A stretch of 64,000 bases of DNA from CBDBIG01 sp965205845 [NCBI: bacterium]. Its GTDB lineage: Bacteria > SAR324. The stretch spans positions 434,001 to 498,000 of the forward strand of contig CBDBIG010000003.1 in the NCBI GenBank assembly GCA_965205845.1, read 5' to 3'. The position numbers and the translations under genes are program-made. Below the pieces are notes generated by a model that did no database searches, had not been told where the DNA came from, and was given only the letters and a program-made list of their open reading frames with translations. How positions within the stretch are numbered: position 1 is the stretch's first letter; every line of letters starts with the position of its first letter. Below are positions 41,018 to 49,568 of this stretch, one piece after another.

Positions 41018-41443
41018 CTTATTTTGCACAATAATCGCACAGCAACCCCGTAGATCAAGGTGGGTTTTTCGCAAGGGTTGTCCGTTTTGCGGGAGTGCTT
41101 TTGCGCGTTACCGTCTGGATATCCCTCAACCGCAAGAGTCGCCCCGTGCTGCTTAACGGGTTTTAAGCGGGTTTGTGGTTAGTGCATGGTGCGTGTGCCC
41201 CGCGGCAAAAAACGCTGATCCCGTTTATAAAAGCGTATCCGCGGGAACATCCAGACCCCCATGGACAAATGCAACGGTTTTCGACAGGTCTCATTTAGGC
41301 CATTGTTCGAGGGAATGCTGCGTGGTGATTGGATAATCAATTCCCCCTACCCCAATTGTCGCGACCCAAAACAATGGGTTAAGCGTACATCCTCGTGAGA
41401 TGGCTATCTGGGTCAGACCCAAATTGAACTTCATTCAAAGCGG
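41018..41443. other. Intergenic region, no gene seen
   Basis: G+C-balanced DNA after tRNA-Gly(TCC). No family-like frame and no obvious attachment-site copy other than the tRNA itself. Confidence 0.45.
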
Positions 41444-42187
41444 CTATTTGCTGCGTATCACCTGTACGGGCAGGGCTTGCAAGCACTTTAGCAAATTACT
41501 GGTGGCTTGGTTTACCAGCGCGGCGTCCTCTCCCTCTACGGCAATCCGCACGGAGTACTCCTTAGGGCGAAAGGAGGGATAAGAGCCAATCAGCACTCCC
41601 GGATGGGCCTGCTCGACCTGCAGTAAGGCTTGGGCAATTTCTCCCTCATCGGCGCGCAGATAGAGTTCCTTTAAAACAATTGGTTTGCTTTGAAACAGGT
41701 GCTTTATGGCATCAAATTTATACCTGAACAACTCGGGTACTCCCGGCAATATAAAAATATTTTTAAAGCGCAATTGCGGAAATCGCAAGTCTGGGGTTGG
41801 AATGATCTCAGCACCAGCGGGGGTGAGGGCCATGCGTAAATGGGCTTGGGTTAGTTTATCGCCGTAATGCCCGCGGATGCGTTTGGCCATTTCGGGGTGT
41901 TCTAAGGTTTCGACCTTAAAGGCACGTGCAACGGCTGCAATGGTCATATCGTCGTGGGTGGGGCCAATGCCGCCGCTGGTAAAAACCCATTTAAATGCAT
42001 TGGAAGATTGGCATACCTCTTGGCCAATCATGGCCATGTCATCGGGCACGGTTACAATGCGGCGGGTATGTACCCCCAGCAAACGTAACTGTCGGCACAG
42101 GTAGGGTCCATTTTGGTCCACAATTTTTGCAGATAAAATCTCATTGCCCACCACCACAATTCCCGCGGTATTGCTTTGTGCTGTCAT
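41444..42187 (-). CDS. CinA-like molybdopterin-binding (MoCF) domain protein
   Basis: A protein of about 247 residues containing the MoeA/MogA/CinA-type domain: VVVGNEILSAKIVDQNGPYL, WVFTSGGIGPTHDDMTIAAV (the GGxGPTxDD signature) and NIFILPGVPELFRYKFDAIK. It lacks the C-terminal nicotinamide-nucleotide amidohydrolase domain of full CinA. This family includes competence/damage-inducible proteins and ADP-ribose pyrophosphatases of unclear role. ATG 42187 matches homologue starts, and ATG 42220 is also possible. It lies downstream of a CoxE-like gene on the same strand, gap about 120 bp. Confidence 0.8.
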   Translation of the reverse strand: MTAQSNTAGIVVVGNEILSAKIVDQNGPYLCRQLRLLGVHTRRIVTVPDDMAMIGQEVCQSSNAFKWVFTSGGIGPTHDDMTIAAVARAFKVETLEHPEMAKRIRGHYGDKLTQAHLRMALTPAGAEIIPTPDLRFPQLRFKNIFILPGVPELFRYKFDAIKHLFQSKPIVLKELYLRADEGEIAQALLQVEQAHPGVLIGSYPSFRPKEYSVRIAVEGEDAALVNQATSNLLKCLQALPVQVIRSK

Positions 42188-42309
42188 AAAACCATTTTTG
42201 TCAAAAAAATGCTGCGCCATAAACCCATGCCAGGTCTAAGAACTGGAACAACGGGCTTTTTAAAAATGCGGTTTTTATCCTGAGGCACCGCCAAAGGGCG
42301 GCCCATGGC

Positions 42310-43695
42310 TTATCCCATTTTTTGCACCACACCATGCACCGCCGTTTCCAGTTGATCTAAATTGGCACAAGGCCACACCCCTTTGCAATGCTGAGCAAAG
42401 CCGAGCATTTCTGAATCCCCCGTGCCCCATACCGAAGGCATTTCGGGGTTAAACCAAAAAATGGCTTTTACTTTGCGTTCAATCTGCCTCAAATATGCCC
42501 GCTTCGCATCTCCGTAGTTATTGCGCCCGTCTCCTTGTACAAGCACCACACTACGGGGGGTGAGAGCACCTTGGCAACGATTCAAAAACCCCTCCCATAC
42601 ATTGCCGTAATGGGTAGCACCCCCACCCACTTGACGCAAAGCCGCTTCCATGGCTTGCATGGGAGGGTGCTGACGAAACAAGCCACCAATTTCATGCAAG
42701 GTACTCGAAAAAGCAAAGCACCGCAGTTTAGGCATGGCCAAATGCAGGCTGTGTAACAACAAGAGCAAAAAGCGAGCGTGGGGTACCATCGAGCCACTTA
42801 CATCACAGATGGCAAACACTTTTGGGGGTGGGCGGTGACGTCGACGCCAATGAAGGTATAGCAACGGACCGCCATAGGCTACATTGCGGCGCAGTGTACG
42901 GCGGACATCCAAAGGGCCTTTTTGGCCGGTGGTCTGCAGACGCCGCGGTTGATTAAGGTGTTTGGCCATGCGCTTTAACATGGCCTGGGCACGCTCAACA
43001 TCCTGGGGAGAGAGCCTAGAAAAATGGGTGTGCCGCAGGCTATTTTCAAGCAGCCTTTTCATTCTAGGTTGGGCGTACAGTAGCATGTAACCCTCAACCA
43101 ACTGGTGCACGGCCTTGCGCCTCGCCTGCCATCCAAGGCTTTCCTCGGAATTTTCGGTGGGGTCAGGCTCTTTGGTTAAGCCTGCCTCTTGCAGTAGAAA
43201 TTGCAACATTTGGTTTATGGCGCGCCCGCGTTGGGTAAAAATTTGCACATTGCGTAAGCTGACTGCGTGGGCAGCACGCCTTGCTGCCAAAAAAGCGGAT
43301 TGCTGGTGATTTGCTACGTTAGCCGTGGGTAGCGCATGGCCTCCACCCCCTGTTGCACGGTGTGGTGGTTCCGTGGTGCCATTGGCTACTCCTTCATGGA
43401 AGGTGTGTGTTGGATCGCCTGGCGCGGCTCGGGAGGCGGGGCTGGTTTTTGGCGGGGTTGCTTGGGGTTTTTGGGCAAGCGAGGGTAGACCAAAAAAACC
43501 TTCAAACACGACTTCAAATGCCTGCTTTTCAGCTTGGGTTTTGGCTAGAGTGAGCCCCAGGGCCCGTTTTACCACAGCGCGTTGTTGCACGCCGCATAGT
43601 TCCACAGCACGCAAGGCATCGACCACCTCGGCCGTTGAGCAGCGAACCCCATGCACACGTAAGGCATCCACCAGTTCTAAAACAAGGTTATCCAT
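42310..43695 (-). CDS. CoxE-like von Willebrand factor A protein
   Basis: A 461-residue protein with an unusual low-complexity, Pro/Ala-rich region near residues 80-150. The C-terminal VWA domain has VFAICDVSGSMVPHARFLLL (MIDAS motif DxSxS), CFAFSSTLHEIGGLFRQH and VVLVQGDGRNNYGDAKRAYL. CoxE proteins work with a MoxR-type AAA ATPase to mature or insert metal cofactors, best known for CO dehydrogenase and related molybdenum hydroxylases. A MoxR-type gene lies just upstream on the same strand. The target enzyme is not in this window. Confidence 0.85.
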   Translation of the reverse strand: MDNLVLELVDALRVHGVRCSTAEVVDALRAVELCGVQQRAVVKRALGLTLAKTQAEKQAFEVVFEGFFGLPSLAQKPQATPPKTSPASRAAPGDPTHTFHEGVANGTTEPPHRATGGGGHALPTANVANHQQSAFLAARRAAHAVSLRNVQIFTQRGRAINQMLQFLLQEAGLTKEPDPTENSEESLGWQARRKAVHQLVEGYMLLYAQPRMKRLLENSLRHTHFSRLSPQDVERAQAMLKRMAKHLNQPRRLQTTGQKGPLDVRRTLRRNVAYGGPLLYLHWRRRHRPPPKVFAICDVSGSMVPHARFLLLLLHSLHLAMPKLRCFAFSSTLHEIGGLFRQHPPMQAMEAALRQVGGGATHYGNVWEGFLNRCQGALTPRSVVLVQGDGRNNYGDAKRAYLRQIERKVKAIFWFNPEMPSVWGTGDSEMLGFAQHCKGVWPCANLDQLETAVHGVVQKMG

Positions 43696-43884
43696 GGGTG
43701 ATAAAACGAACAATCAAGGGCAAAAAGCCCTGGGTTTATGAAAGAAAAATCCATGTTTTGCGCAAAAGCGTCCGGCGCACCCATGAATCTAGCCAGGCCC
43801 AAAGGACAAATACCCCACCATCCTCTCTTTAAATTTCGACCCAATTTTGAAAAAAGGTCTCGAAGCGCTGCCCTATGCAGGAAA

Positions 43885-44892
43885 TTACAAAGGGGGGGTT
43901 AAATTTTTTAGCAGTTGAGAAATGGCAGGTTGCACCACCTGCACATCCTCCTTGTGTTTGAGCAAAATGGGCAGGGCTTCCTCCAAACGGCCTTCATCAA
44001 GGGTATTGCAGCCCAGCAATTCAAGTGCTTTAGCCCAGTCTAAAGTTTCGCTCACCGAGGGTGGTTTGTGCAAGGTAAGCCCACGCAACTGGGCGACAAA
44101 TGCGGCCGCTTGCTGGCGCACACTCTGCCGCAAATGGGGAACACGTTTGGCTATAATGGTGGTCTCCTGGGCAAGGTTTGGGTGGGGGAGGTCCACATGC
44201 AGGCAGCGCCGCAGCAACGCTTCACCCATATCACGGGTTTGGTTACTGGTTAAAAACACCAGGGGTGGGTGCTTGGCATGTACCACGCCTAGTTCGGGAA
44301 TGGACACCTGATTTTCAGCCAAGGCTTCCAGCAAAAATGCCTCAAACTCTGCGCCCGACTTATCCACCTCATCAATCAGCAACACCGCCTTCGTTTCGCT
44401 TTGCAAGGCTTGTAAGATGGGGCGTGCTTCCAAAAATTCATGGGAAAAAAATGCAGCACCCATGGCGTGCAACCTCCCAATGGCAGCTTGGGTGCTGTTG
44501 GGGTTGTTGGGGTTGTTTGCCAGGTTGGTATGGTTGGGTTGGCCTTGCAATACGTGTTGAAGCTCTGCTTGCAACATTTGTACATACAACAGTTGTTTGC
44601 CGTATTTCCATTCATACAAAGCGCGCGATTCATCCAAGCCTTCGTAGCACTGCAAACGAAATAGTGGAAACCCCAACCACTGGGCGCACAGCTTGGCCAA
44701 CTCGGTTTTACCCGATCCAGCAGGGCCTTCAACCAGCATCGGCTTGTTTAAGCGCAAGGCCAAAAACACGGCCATGGCGGTTTGAGCGTTGCACACATAA
44801 TCAAGGCTTTCCAAGCCTTGACGAATGCCCTCGGGTGATGCAGTGTTCTCAGGGGGTTTTGCCTGAAGGGGTTTGGATAAAGAGGGGGTCAT
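43885..44892 (-). CDS. MoxR-family AAA ATPase (CoxD-like)
   Basis: A protein of about 335 residues. The Walker A motif is MLVEGPAGSGKTELAKLCAQ, Walker B AVLLIDEVDKSGAEFEAFLL, and the sensor region is PLVFLTSNQTRDMGEALLRR. These place it in the MoxR clade. A short Asn/Pro-rich insertion (NLANNPNNPNSTQ) precedes the Walker B. It is transcribed with the CoxE-like gene (gap about 190 bp), a standard pair acting as a metal-insertion chaperone. I chose ATG 44892, while an upstream ATG at 44976 would add 28 unrelated residues. Confidence 0.88.
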   Translation of the reverse strand: MTPSLSKPLQAKPPENTASPEGIRQGLESLDYVCNAQTAMAVFLALRLNKPMLVEGPAGSGKTELAKLCAQWLGFPLFRLQCYEGLDESRALYEWKYGKQLLYVQMLQAELQHVLQGQPNHTNLANNPNNPNSTQAAIGRLHAMGAAFFSHEFLEARPILQALQSETKAVLLIDEVDKSGAEFEAFLLEALAENQVSIPELGVVHAKHPPLVFLTSNQTRDMGEALLRRCLHVDLPHPNLAQETTIIAKRVPHLRQSVRQQAAAFVAQLRGLTLHKPPSVSETLDWAKALELLGCNTLDEGRLEEALPILLKHKEDVQVVQPAISQLLKNLTPPL

Positions 44893-45192
44893 CGCAAAGA
44901 AAAATGTCACTCCGTTTTGGTGGGTCGATGGCTTAGCTATGGGTGTTCTGCAAGGCGTCTTTGTTCCAATCTGCAAACATCGCTTAAACGTTTTGTGGTT
45001 AAGGGCCTTACCGCCCAGCCCCGCCAGAGGACCGTGTTTGCCCTTGGCATCGCTTTAAAACGGCAGTAACATACCCGAATTTTGGGCGACGCAAGGTCGC
45101 CGATGGGCCTGTAAGTCAACGGCGATGCTTTCTCCTTAAGTGCTCAAGGTTTGCTGCACCAAGGGATGGTTGCTGGCAAACGCTTTCAAAGC

Positions 45193-45612
45193 CGCGCCAA
45201 CTTTCTGCCATGATGCGCCCCTTCAATTTTGTTACCCGCGCCAACTTTCTGCCATGATGCGCCCCTCCAATTTTGTTACCCGCGCCAACTTTCTGCCATG
45301 ATGCGCCCCTCCAATTTTGTTACCCGCGCCAACTTTCTGCCATGATGCGCCCCTCCAATTTTGTTACCCGCGCCAACTTTCTGCCATGATGCGCCCCTCC
45401 AATTTTGTTACCCGCGCCAACTTTCTGCCATGATGCGCCCCTCCAATCCCGTTACCCGCGCCAACTTTCTGCCATGATGCGCCCCTTCAATTTTGTTACC
45501 CGCGCCAACTTTCTGCCATGATGCGCCCCTCCAATCCCGTTACCCGCGCCAACTTTCTGCCATGATGCGCCCCTCCAATTTTGTTACCCGCGCCAACTTT
45601 CTGCCATGATGC
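45193..45612. repeat. 44-bp tandem array, nine full copies plus a partial
   Basis: Units begin with CGCGCCAACTTTCTGCCATG and recur every 44 bp from 45193 to 45589, the last being partial. Copies differ at a few positions (CTTC/CTCC and TTTTG/CCCG variants). The array ends 5 nt before the stop codon of the minus-strand gene at 45618-45905. There are no spacers, so it is not a CRISPR. Confidence 0.97.
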
Positions 45613-45617
45613 AACAC

Positions 45618-45905
45618 TCAACCCCGTAAAGACAGCATACAATCCATTATTTCCACCCTAGGAACGCCCTGTGTCTTATAGGCCTGTGCTATCGTGGCAG
45701 CAAGGTCAGACTTTCGGTATTCATCCATCGATTCTTCCGAATCCCACAAATATAGTCCCCCAAACTCACCCGTTTCTCTGTCGTGAACATAATGTTTTTG
45801 AACCAATCCTGGAAGCGCTCGAAATTCGGGGGCACGCTCGACCATGATTTGGCGAACGGTTTTTTCTGGCAAAGTGCTCTTAAATCTTGCGAGTAATAGG
45901 ATCAT
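45618..45905 (-). CDS. YdhR-like monooxygenase-fold (dimeric alpha+beta barrel) protein
   Basis: A 95-residue small protein of the putative mono-oxygenase YdhR/ABM type: LLLARFKSTLPEKTVRQIMV, FRALPGLVQKHYVHDRETG, EFGGLYLWDSEESMDEYRKS. Such proteins form dimeric barrels and bind small ligands or quinones, with enzymatic roles mostly unproven. AGGAG precedes ATG 45905. A small Cys-rich frame lies immediately upstream (14 nt). Its 3' side abuts the 44-bp tandem array. Confidence 0.82.
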   Translation of the reverse strand: MILLLARFKSTLPEKTVRQIMVERAPEFRALPGLVQKHYVHDRETGEFGGLYLWDSEESMDEYRKSDLAATIAQAYKTQGVPRVEIMDCMLSLRG

Positions 45906-45919
45906 GTTTGCTCTCCTGA

Positions 45920-46099
45920 TCAGCCTTCAAAGGCAATTTTTGGGGTGGTGATGACACGGAACTCATCCAAATTTCCGGATTTAGACACGCTCTTATAGGT
46001 GATATGATGGCAAGCTGCATCCCCACCACACACTCCGACCTTTATACATCTAAGCGGGGAATCTAAGCAAGCCACGGTGCTCGGATTGCCATTGCACAT
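45920..46099 (-). CDS. Possible small Cys-containing protein
   Basis: A 59-residue frame (MCNGNPSTVACLDSPLRCIK, then VGVCGGDAACHHITYKSVSK, KSGNLDEFRVITTPK) with five cysteines. It ends 14 nt before the YdhR-like gene on the same strand. Composition is protein-like and the small gap suggests an operon, but the ribosome-binding site is weak and I do not recognise the family. It could be chance. Confidence 0.4.
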   Translation of the reverse strand: MCNGNPSTVACLDSPLRCIKVGVCGGDAACHHITYKSVSKSGNLDEFRVITTPKIAFEG

Positions 46100-46294
46100 G
46101 TTTTTCTCTGTCGTGCGCAAACCGCTACACACCACGGGTGAGATTGAGCAAGGGAGGCCCCTTGCCTATGGGACAACCACGCGCGAAGCCCCCCGTTGCG
46201 TGCGTTGCCTGTCAAAAAAATGCTCCACGCCTTGAATGCGTGCATTTTCGCGGAATGCATCCACCGCCTCCATGGATTGGGAGGGGAGTAAAAA

Positions 46295-47191
46295 TTATGC
46301 TGCGGGCGGAGGCGCAGGGAACTTTTCGGGGGGTAGGAAAATAGTGGTCCGCTTGGCCAACCGTGGCATGGCGGAAGCAAATGCGTCACGCCTGTGCCAC
46401 AACCTTGCGTTGTCCCAAAGCATTACATCCCCCGGGCGCCATGCGTGCTTGTAGGTAAATTCCTTGCGGGTTGAATGGGCAACCAGTTCTTTAAGCAAGG
46501 AGGCACTCCGCTCCTTGGGCATACCCACAATGTCGTAAGTTTTGGCTGGATCGAAATACAGCGATTTTTTGCCCGTAACGGGGTGGGTTAACACCATGGG
46601 GTGATCTACGGGTGGCGTACGCTTTTCTATTTCTTGTACCTGAATGGTACGCTCATCATTTGCGGTATTGAAGTCGCGCTTAAATCCACCATTTTTGTCG
46701 CGCCCATATTGACAACGGGCATCATATTTCTCCAGTTCTTGTTGCAAGGTTTGGGGCAATGCTTCGAAGGCCATTTGGGTATTGCACCACCACGTTTGTG
46801 GTCCTTCATCGGGAATTTCAATGGCCAAAAACAGGGAACCTGTGGGTGGGTGCTTGCGATAGATTTGATCGGTATGCCATTCCAGTTCATAGATCCCCAG
46901 CCCTCCTAGGCGCTCCCCGTTTTCTTGGCACAAATTGGTCACATAAATCACTTCTGGGTTGCGCTTCGAAATCATGTCATCACGCACCATCACGTCCACC
47001 CTACCAAAGCGACGGCTCAAGGTCACCATCTCATCTTCGGTAAAATTTTGGTTGCGCAGCAGCAGCAATGGGTGCTCTTGCCAAAGGCGCACCAGGGCCT
47101 CAAAGGTATCATTCGTGAGCGTCGCAAGGTCAACGCCTTCTACTTCAAAGCCAAACGTGGCGTTGCTTAAGGGTTTGGTGTTTAAATTCAT
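46295..47191 (-). CDS. TauD/TfdA-family Fe(II)/2-oxoglutarate dioxygenase
   Basis: A 298-residue non-haem iron oxygenase. The HxD part of the iron-binding facial triad is in ELEWHTDQIYRKHPPTGSLF, and the distal His is in WDNARLWHRRDAFASAM. The 2-oxoglutarate-binding Arg is in AKRTTIFLPP. The long form, DPAKTYDIVGMPKERSASLL, fits the taurine/alkylsulfonate clade, but the substrate is not predictable. AAGGGG lies upstream of ATG 47191. The downstream YdhR-like and Cys-rich genes are on the same strand. A sulfite exporter-like pair lies on the other side, divergently transcribed. Confidence 0.88.
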   Translation of the reverse strand: MNLNTKPLSNATFGFEVEGVDLATLTNDTFEALVRLWQEHPLLLLRNQNFTEDEMVTLSRRFGRVDVMVRDDMISKRNPEVIYVTNLCQENGERLGGLGIYELEWHTDQIYRKHPPTGSLFLAIEIPDEGPQTWWCNTQMAFEALPQTLQQELEKYDARCQYGRDKNGGFKRDFNTANDERTIQVQEIEKRTPPVDHPMVLTHPVTGKKSLYFDPAKTYDIVGMPKERSASLLKELVAHSTRKEFTYKHAWRPGDVMLWDNARLWHRRDAFASAMPRLAKRTTIFLPPEKFPAPPPAA

Positions 47192-47587
47192 CGGTACTTA
47201 TGCCCCTTATTCTTCATTGCTAAAATTACAATTCACGGGTGCATTGCTAAAAGCGGGTGTCGCACCGCGCCTACCCCCCCTTCTGTAACAAAAGGTTATG
47301 TGCTTGCATCTTTTTGGTTCTTTCGTCACTTGACACCTGCCCCCCCCAGTAAAAAGATCCTGCGGGCAAGAAATGCGTAAGTAAACCCGCATGAAGTTGC
47401 CATGGCTTTTTTTGCCCTTGATTGTTCGTTCAAGAGGTTTGCCAGTTCATCTGGCCTGCTTCCATGCTACCTCTGCAAATTACAGTAAACTACCAAGTAC
47501 AGTGTAGCATAGGGATCTTGCATTTAGGTCGATACCTCGTGTTAGGCTGTCACCACGCATGAGAACAGTGGGGGTAAGTTTGGTGTG
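47192..47587. other. Divergent intergenic region
   Basis: Lies between the TauD-like and TauE-like genes. Both promoters should be here. No gene is seen. Confidence 0.45.
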
Positions 47588-48601
47588 ATGTGTGGGGTGC
47601 AACCAGCGGTGATCCGGATTTTTTTAATCGCGCTCTTGGCCAGCATTTTTTTGGGGCTTTTGGAACCTTGCCGTGCTTTGGCTAGCCCGTTAAATACCAG
47701 CGCACAAGGCTTGCGAAGCATCTTTTTGCTTGGTAGCACCTTGCCTATCCCTTTAGGGTTCCCTTGGTGGGGGGTATTGCTGGGCCTTTTTTGCTTTGCC
47801 ACCTTGCTGGGCGTTGTGGGAGCACTGGCAGGCATTGGAGGCGGGGTCTTGTTTGTGCCCATTGTGAGTGGATTTTTCCCTTTTTTTCACCTTGACTACG
47901 TGCGCGGTGCGGGGTTGGTGGTGGCGCTGTCGGGTGCATTGGCGGGAGGACCTCAAATTCTTGGTCAGCATTTGGTGCATTTTCGCATGGCATTGCCCTG
48001 CGCTTTGCTGGCCTCTTTGGGAGCCATTGCGGGGGCCTTGGTTGGGCTAAGCCTTAGCCCTGAGTATGTGCTGCGCTATTTAGGGCTACTCATTGTTGGG
48101 GCGGCTTTGGTGATGCTCATCATGCGCCCAAAGGTGGTTGCCGTTAACACCAATACATCGTTACTGGCGCGCTGGTTAAGGCTTTCTCAATGGCATTTTT
48201 TAGCCGAAGAAAAGACGCATTTTTTGTACACCCCCCAAAGAGTTGCACTGGGATTGGGGGTGTTTTTAGGCATTGGTTTTATGGCAGGCATGTTTGGAAT
48301 TGGGGCTGGCTGGGCGAATACCCCTGCACTTAACCTTTTGTTACAGATGCCTTTGCGCATGGCTGTTGCCACCAGTTATTTTATTTTGGCGGTTGTCAAT
48401 TCTGCTGCCGCTCTTATATATTTGGGGCGTGGGGTGATTTCCCCATGGTTGGTGTTACCCGCTGCCACGGGCATGATGCTTGGCGCACGCATCGGTGTCT
48501 GCCTCCTCGCCAAGGCTCCATTAAGCACCATTCGCCTGGTGACCGTGGGTGTTTTGCTAATGGCGGGCTTGCGTGCTTTAAGCAATGGATTTGGCTGGTA
48601 A
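47588..48601 (+). CDS. TauE/SafE-family sulfite exporter-like permease
   Basis: An integral membrane protein of about 337 residues with the two half-repeats of the family. The first has LLGVVGALAGIGGGVLFVPI, the GxGGGxxxVP hallmark. The second is FLGIGFMAGMFGIGAGWANT, with the second GIGxG. About nine hydrophobic helices. Family members export sulfite, sulfonates or organosulfur compounds. It is followed 45 bp later by a DUF1634 gene, a known partner. A dioxygenase that could release sulfite lies divergently upstream, so a sulfonate-use link is possible but unproven. Confidence 0.87.
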   Translation: MCGVQPAVIRIFLIALLASIFLGLLEPCRALASPLNTSAQGLRSIFLLGSTLPIPLGFPWWGVLLGLFCFATLLGVVGALAGIGGGVLFVPIVSGFFPFFHLDYVRGAGLVVALSGALAGGPQILGQHLVHFRMALPCALLASLGAIAGALVGLSLSPEYVLRYLGLLIVGAALVMLIMRPKVVAVNTNTSLLARWLRLSQWHFLAEEKTHFLYTPQRVALGLGVFLGIGFMAGMFGIGAGWANTPALNLLLQMPLRMAVATSYFILAVVNSAAALIYLGRGVISPWLVLPAATGMMLGARIGVCLLAKAPLSTIRLVTVGVLLMAGLRALSNGFGW

Positions 48602-48646
48602 ACGAACGACTAAAAATGGGATAAAAGTGCCCGTTAAGCGCAAGAT

Positions 48647-49111
48647 ATGAACCCCGCCACATCCCCAACGCCTGCATGTACTACTCCTCCCCTTCGTCTT
48701 AGCCCAAGCGCACGGCGCTTTCAAGCCCAAGAGCGTTGCTTGCGCCGATGGTTAGCGAAGGGTTTGCGCGTCAGCGTGGGCGTAGGTGTTACGCTAGCCT
48801 GGATTGGTTTTGCATTGTTGTTGGTGAACTGGCCCAAAGCCCCCCTCTTTGCCCAAGGAGCCATGATCCAGTTGGGCCAATCATCGCGGGGTGGCAGTGG
48901 ATTCACGGGGGGGTGGGCATGGGTTGGGCAGCCTTTTTGGCGCGCAGATACGCTTAGTCTTTGGGGGGTGAGTGCGCTTATTTGTAGCATTGTGCCCCTT
49001 TTCGTGATGCTGACGGGACATTTTTTGAAGTGCAGAGACTTTGTAGCAGCCACCCTAACGGCGTTTCAGATAAGCGTATTTGCCACGGCCATTTGGTTGG
49101 CGGGGCAATAA
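48647..49111 (+). CDS. DUF1634 membrane protein
   Basis: A 154-residue protein with three hydrophobic segments: VSVGVGVTLAWIGFALLLVN, SALICSIVPLFVMLTGHFLK and ISVFATAIWLAG. It follows the TauE/SafE-like gene, where DUF1634 proteins are often found, and probably helps the same transporter. The N-terminal ~40 residues are polar and basic. The last 17 codons (TAFQISVFATAIWLAGQ, stop) are within a 92-bp unit repeated three more times downstream. Confidence 0.75.
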   Translation: MNPATSPTPACTTPPLRLSPSARRFQAQERCLRRWLAKGLRVSVGVGVTLAWIGFALLLVNWPKAPLFAQGAMIQLGQSSRGGSGFTGGWAWVGQPFWRADTLSLWGVSALICSIVPLFVMLTGHFLKCRDFVAATLTAFQISVFATAIWLAGQ

Positions 49112-49415
49112 GCGCAAACCCCCATGCTATTTTAAAAGGAACCCCGCTAACGGCGTTTCAGATAAGCGTATTTGCCACGGCCATTTGGTTGGCGGGGCAA
49201 TAAGCGCAAACCCCCATGCTATTTTAAAAGGAACCCCGCTAACGGCGTTTCAGATAAGCGTATTTGCCACGGCCATTTGGTTGGCGGGGCAATAAGCGCA
49301 AACCCCCATGCTATTTTAAGAGGAACCCCGCTAACGGCGTTTCAGATAAGCGTATTTGCCACGGCCATTTGGTTGGCGGGGCAATAAGCGCAAACCGCCG
49401 ATGCTATTTTAAAAG
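49055..49415. repeat. 92-bp tandem array, four copies, rooted in the DUF1634 gene end
   Basis: Units start at 49055, 49147, 49239 and 49331. The first overlaps the last 18 codons of the DUF1634 gene, and the others repeat those codons with the stop plus about 35 bp of spacer (AATAAGCGCAAACCCCCATG). Copies 1-3 are almost identical and the fourth decays. Overlapping 71-codon frames in the repeat are artefacts of the periodicity. Confidence 0.97.
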
Positions 49416-49568
49416 CACGGCGGGTTTGAAAAAAAGTAGGGATTGGTGCCGCAGACGCTAAAAGGCGTGTAAAAAGGGATTTCTCCCTACAGTGAACCTC
49501 GATGCTACCCATCATCTGTAAGCATTGCCCCTGGCCCAAGCTAGCCCATTGCCTTGCGCCAAAGGGGG

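Noticed and set aside
45193-45612. CRISPR array
   Set aside because: The 44-bp units follow one another without spacers, and no cas gene is nearby.
49080-49461. Three overlapping 65-71-codon genes
   Set aside because: They come from reading the 92-bp repeat in a constant frame. Only the DUF1634 tail is coding.
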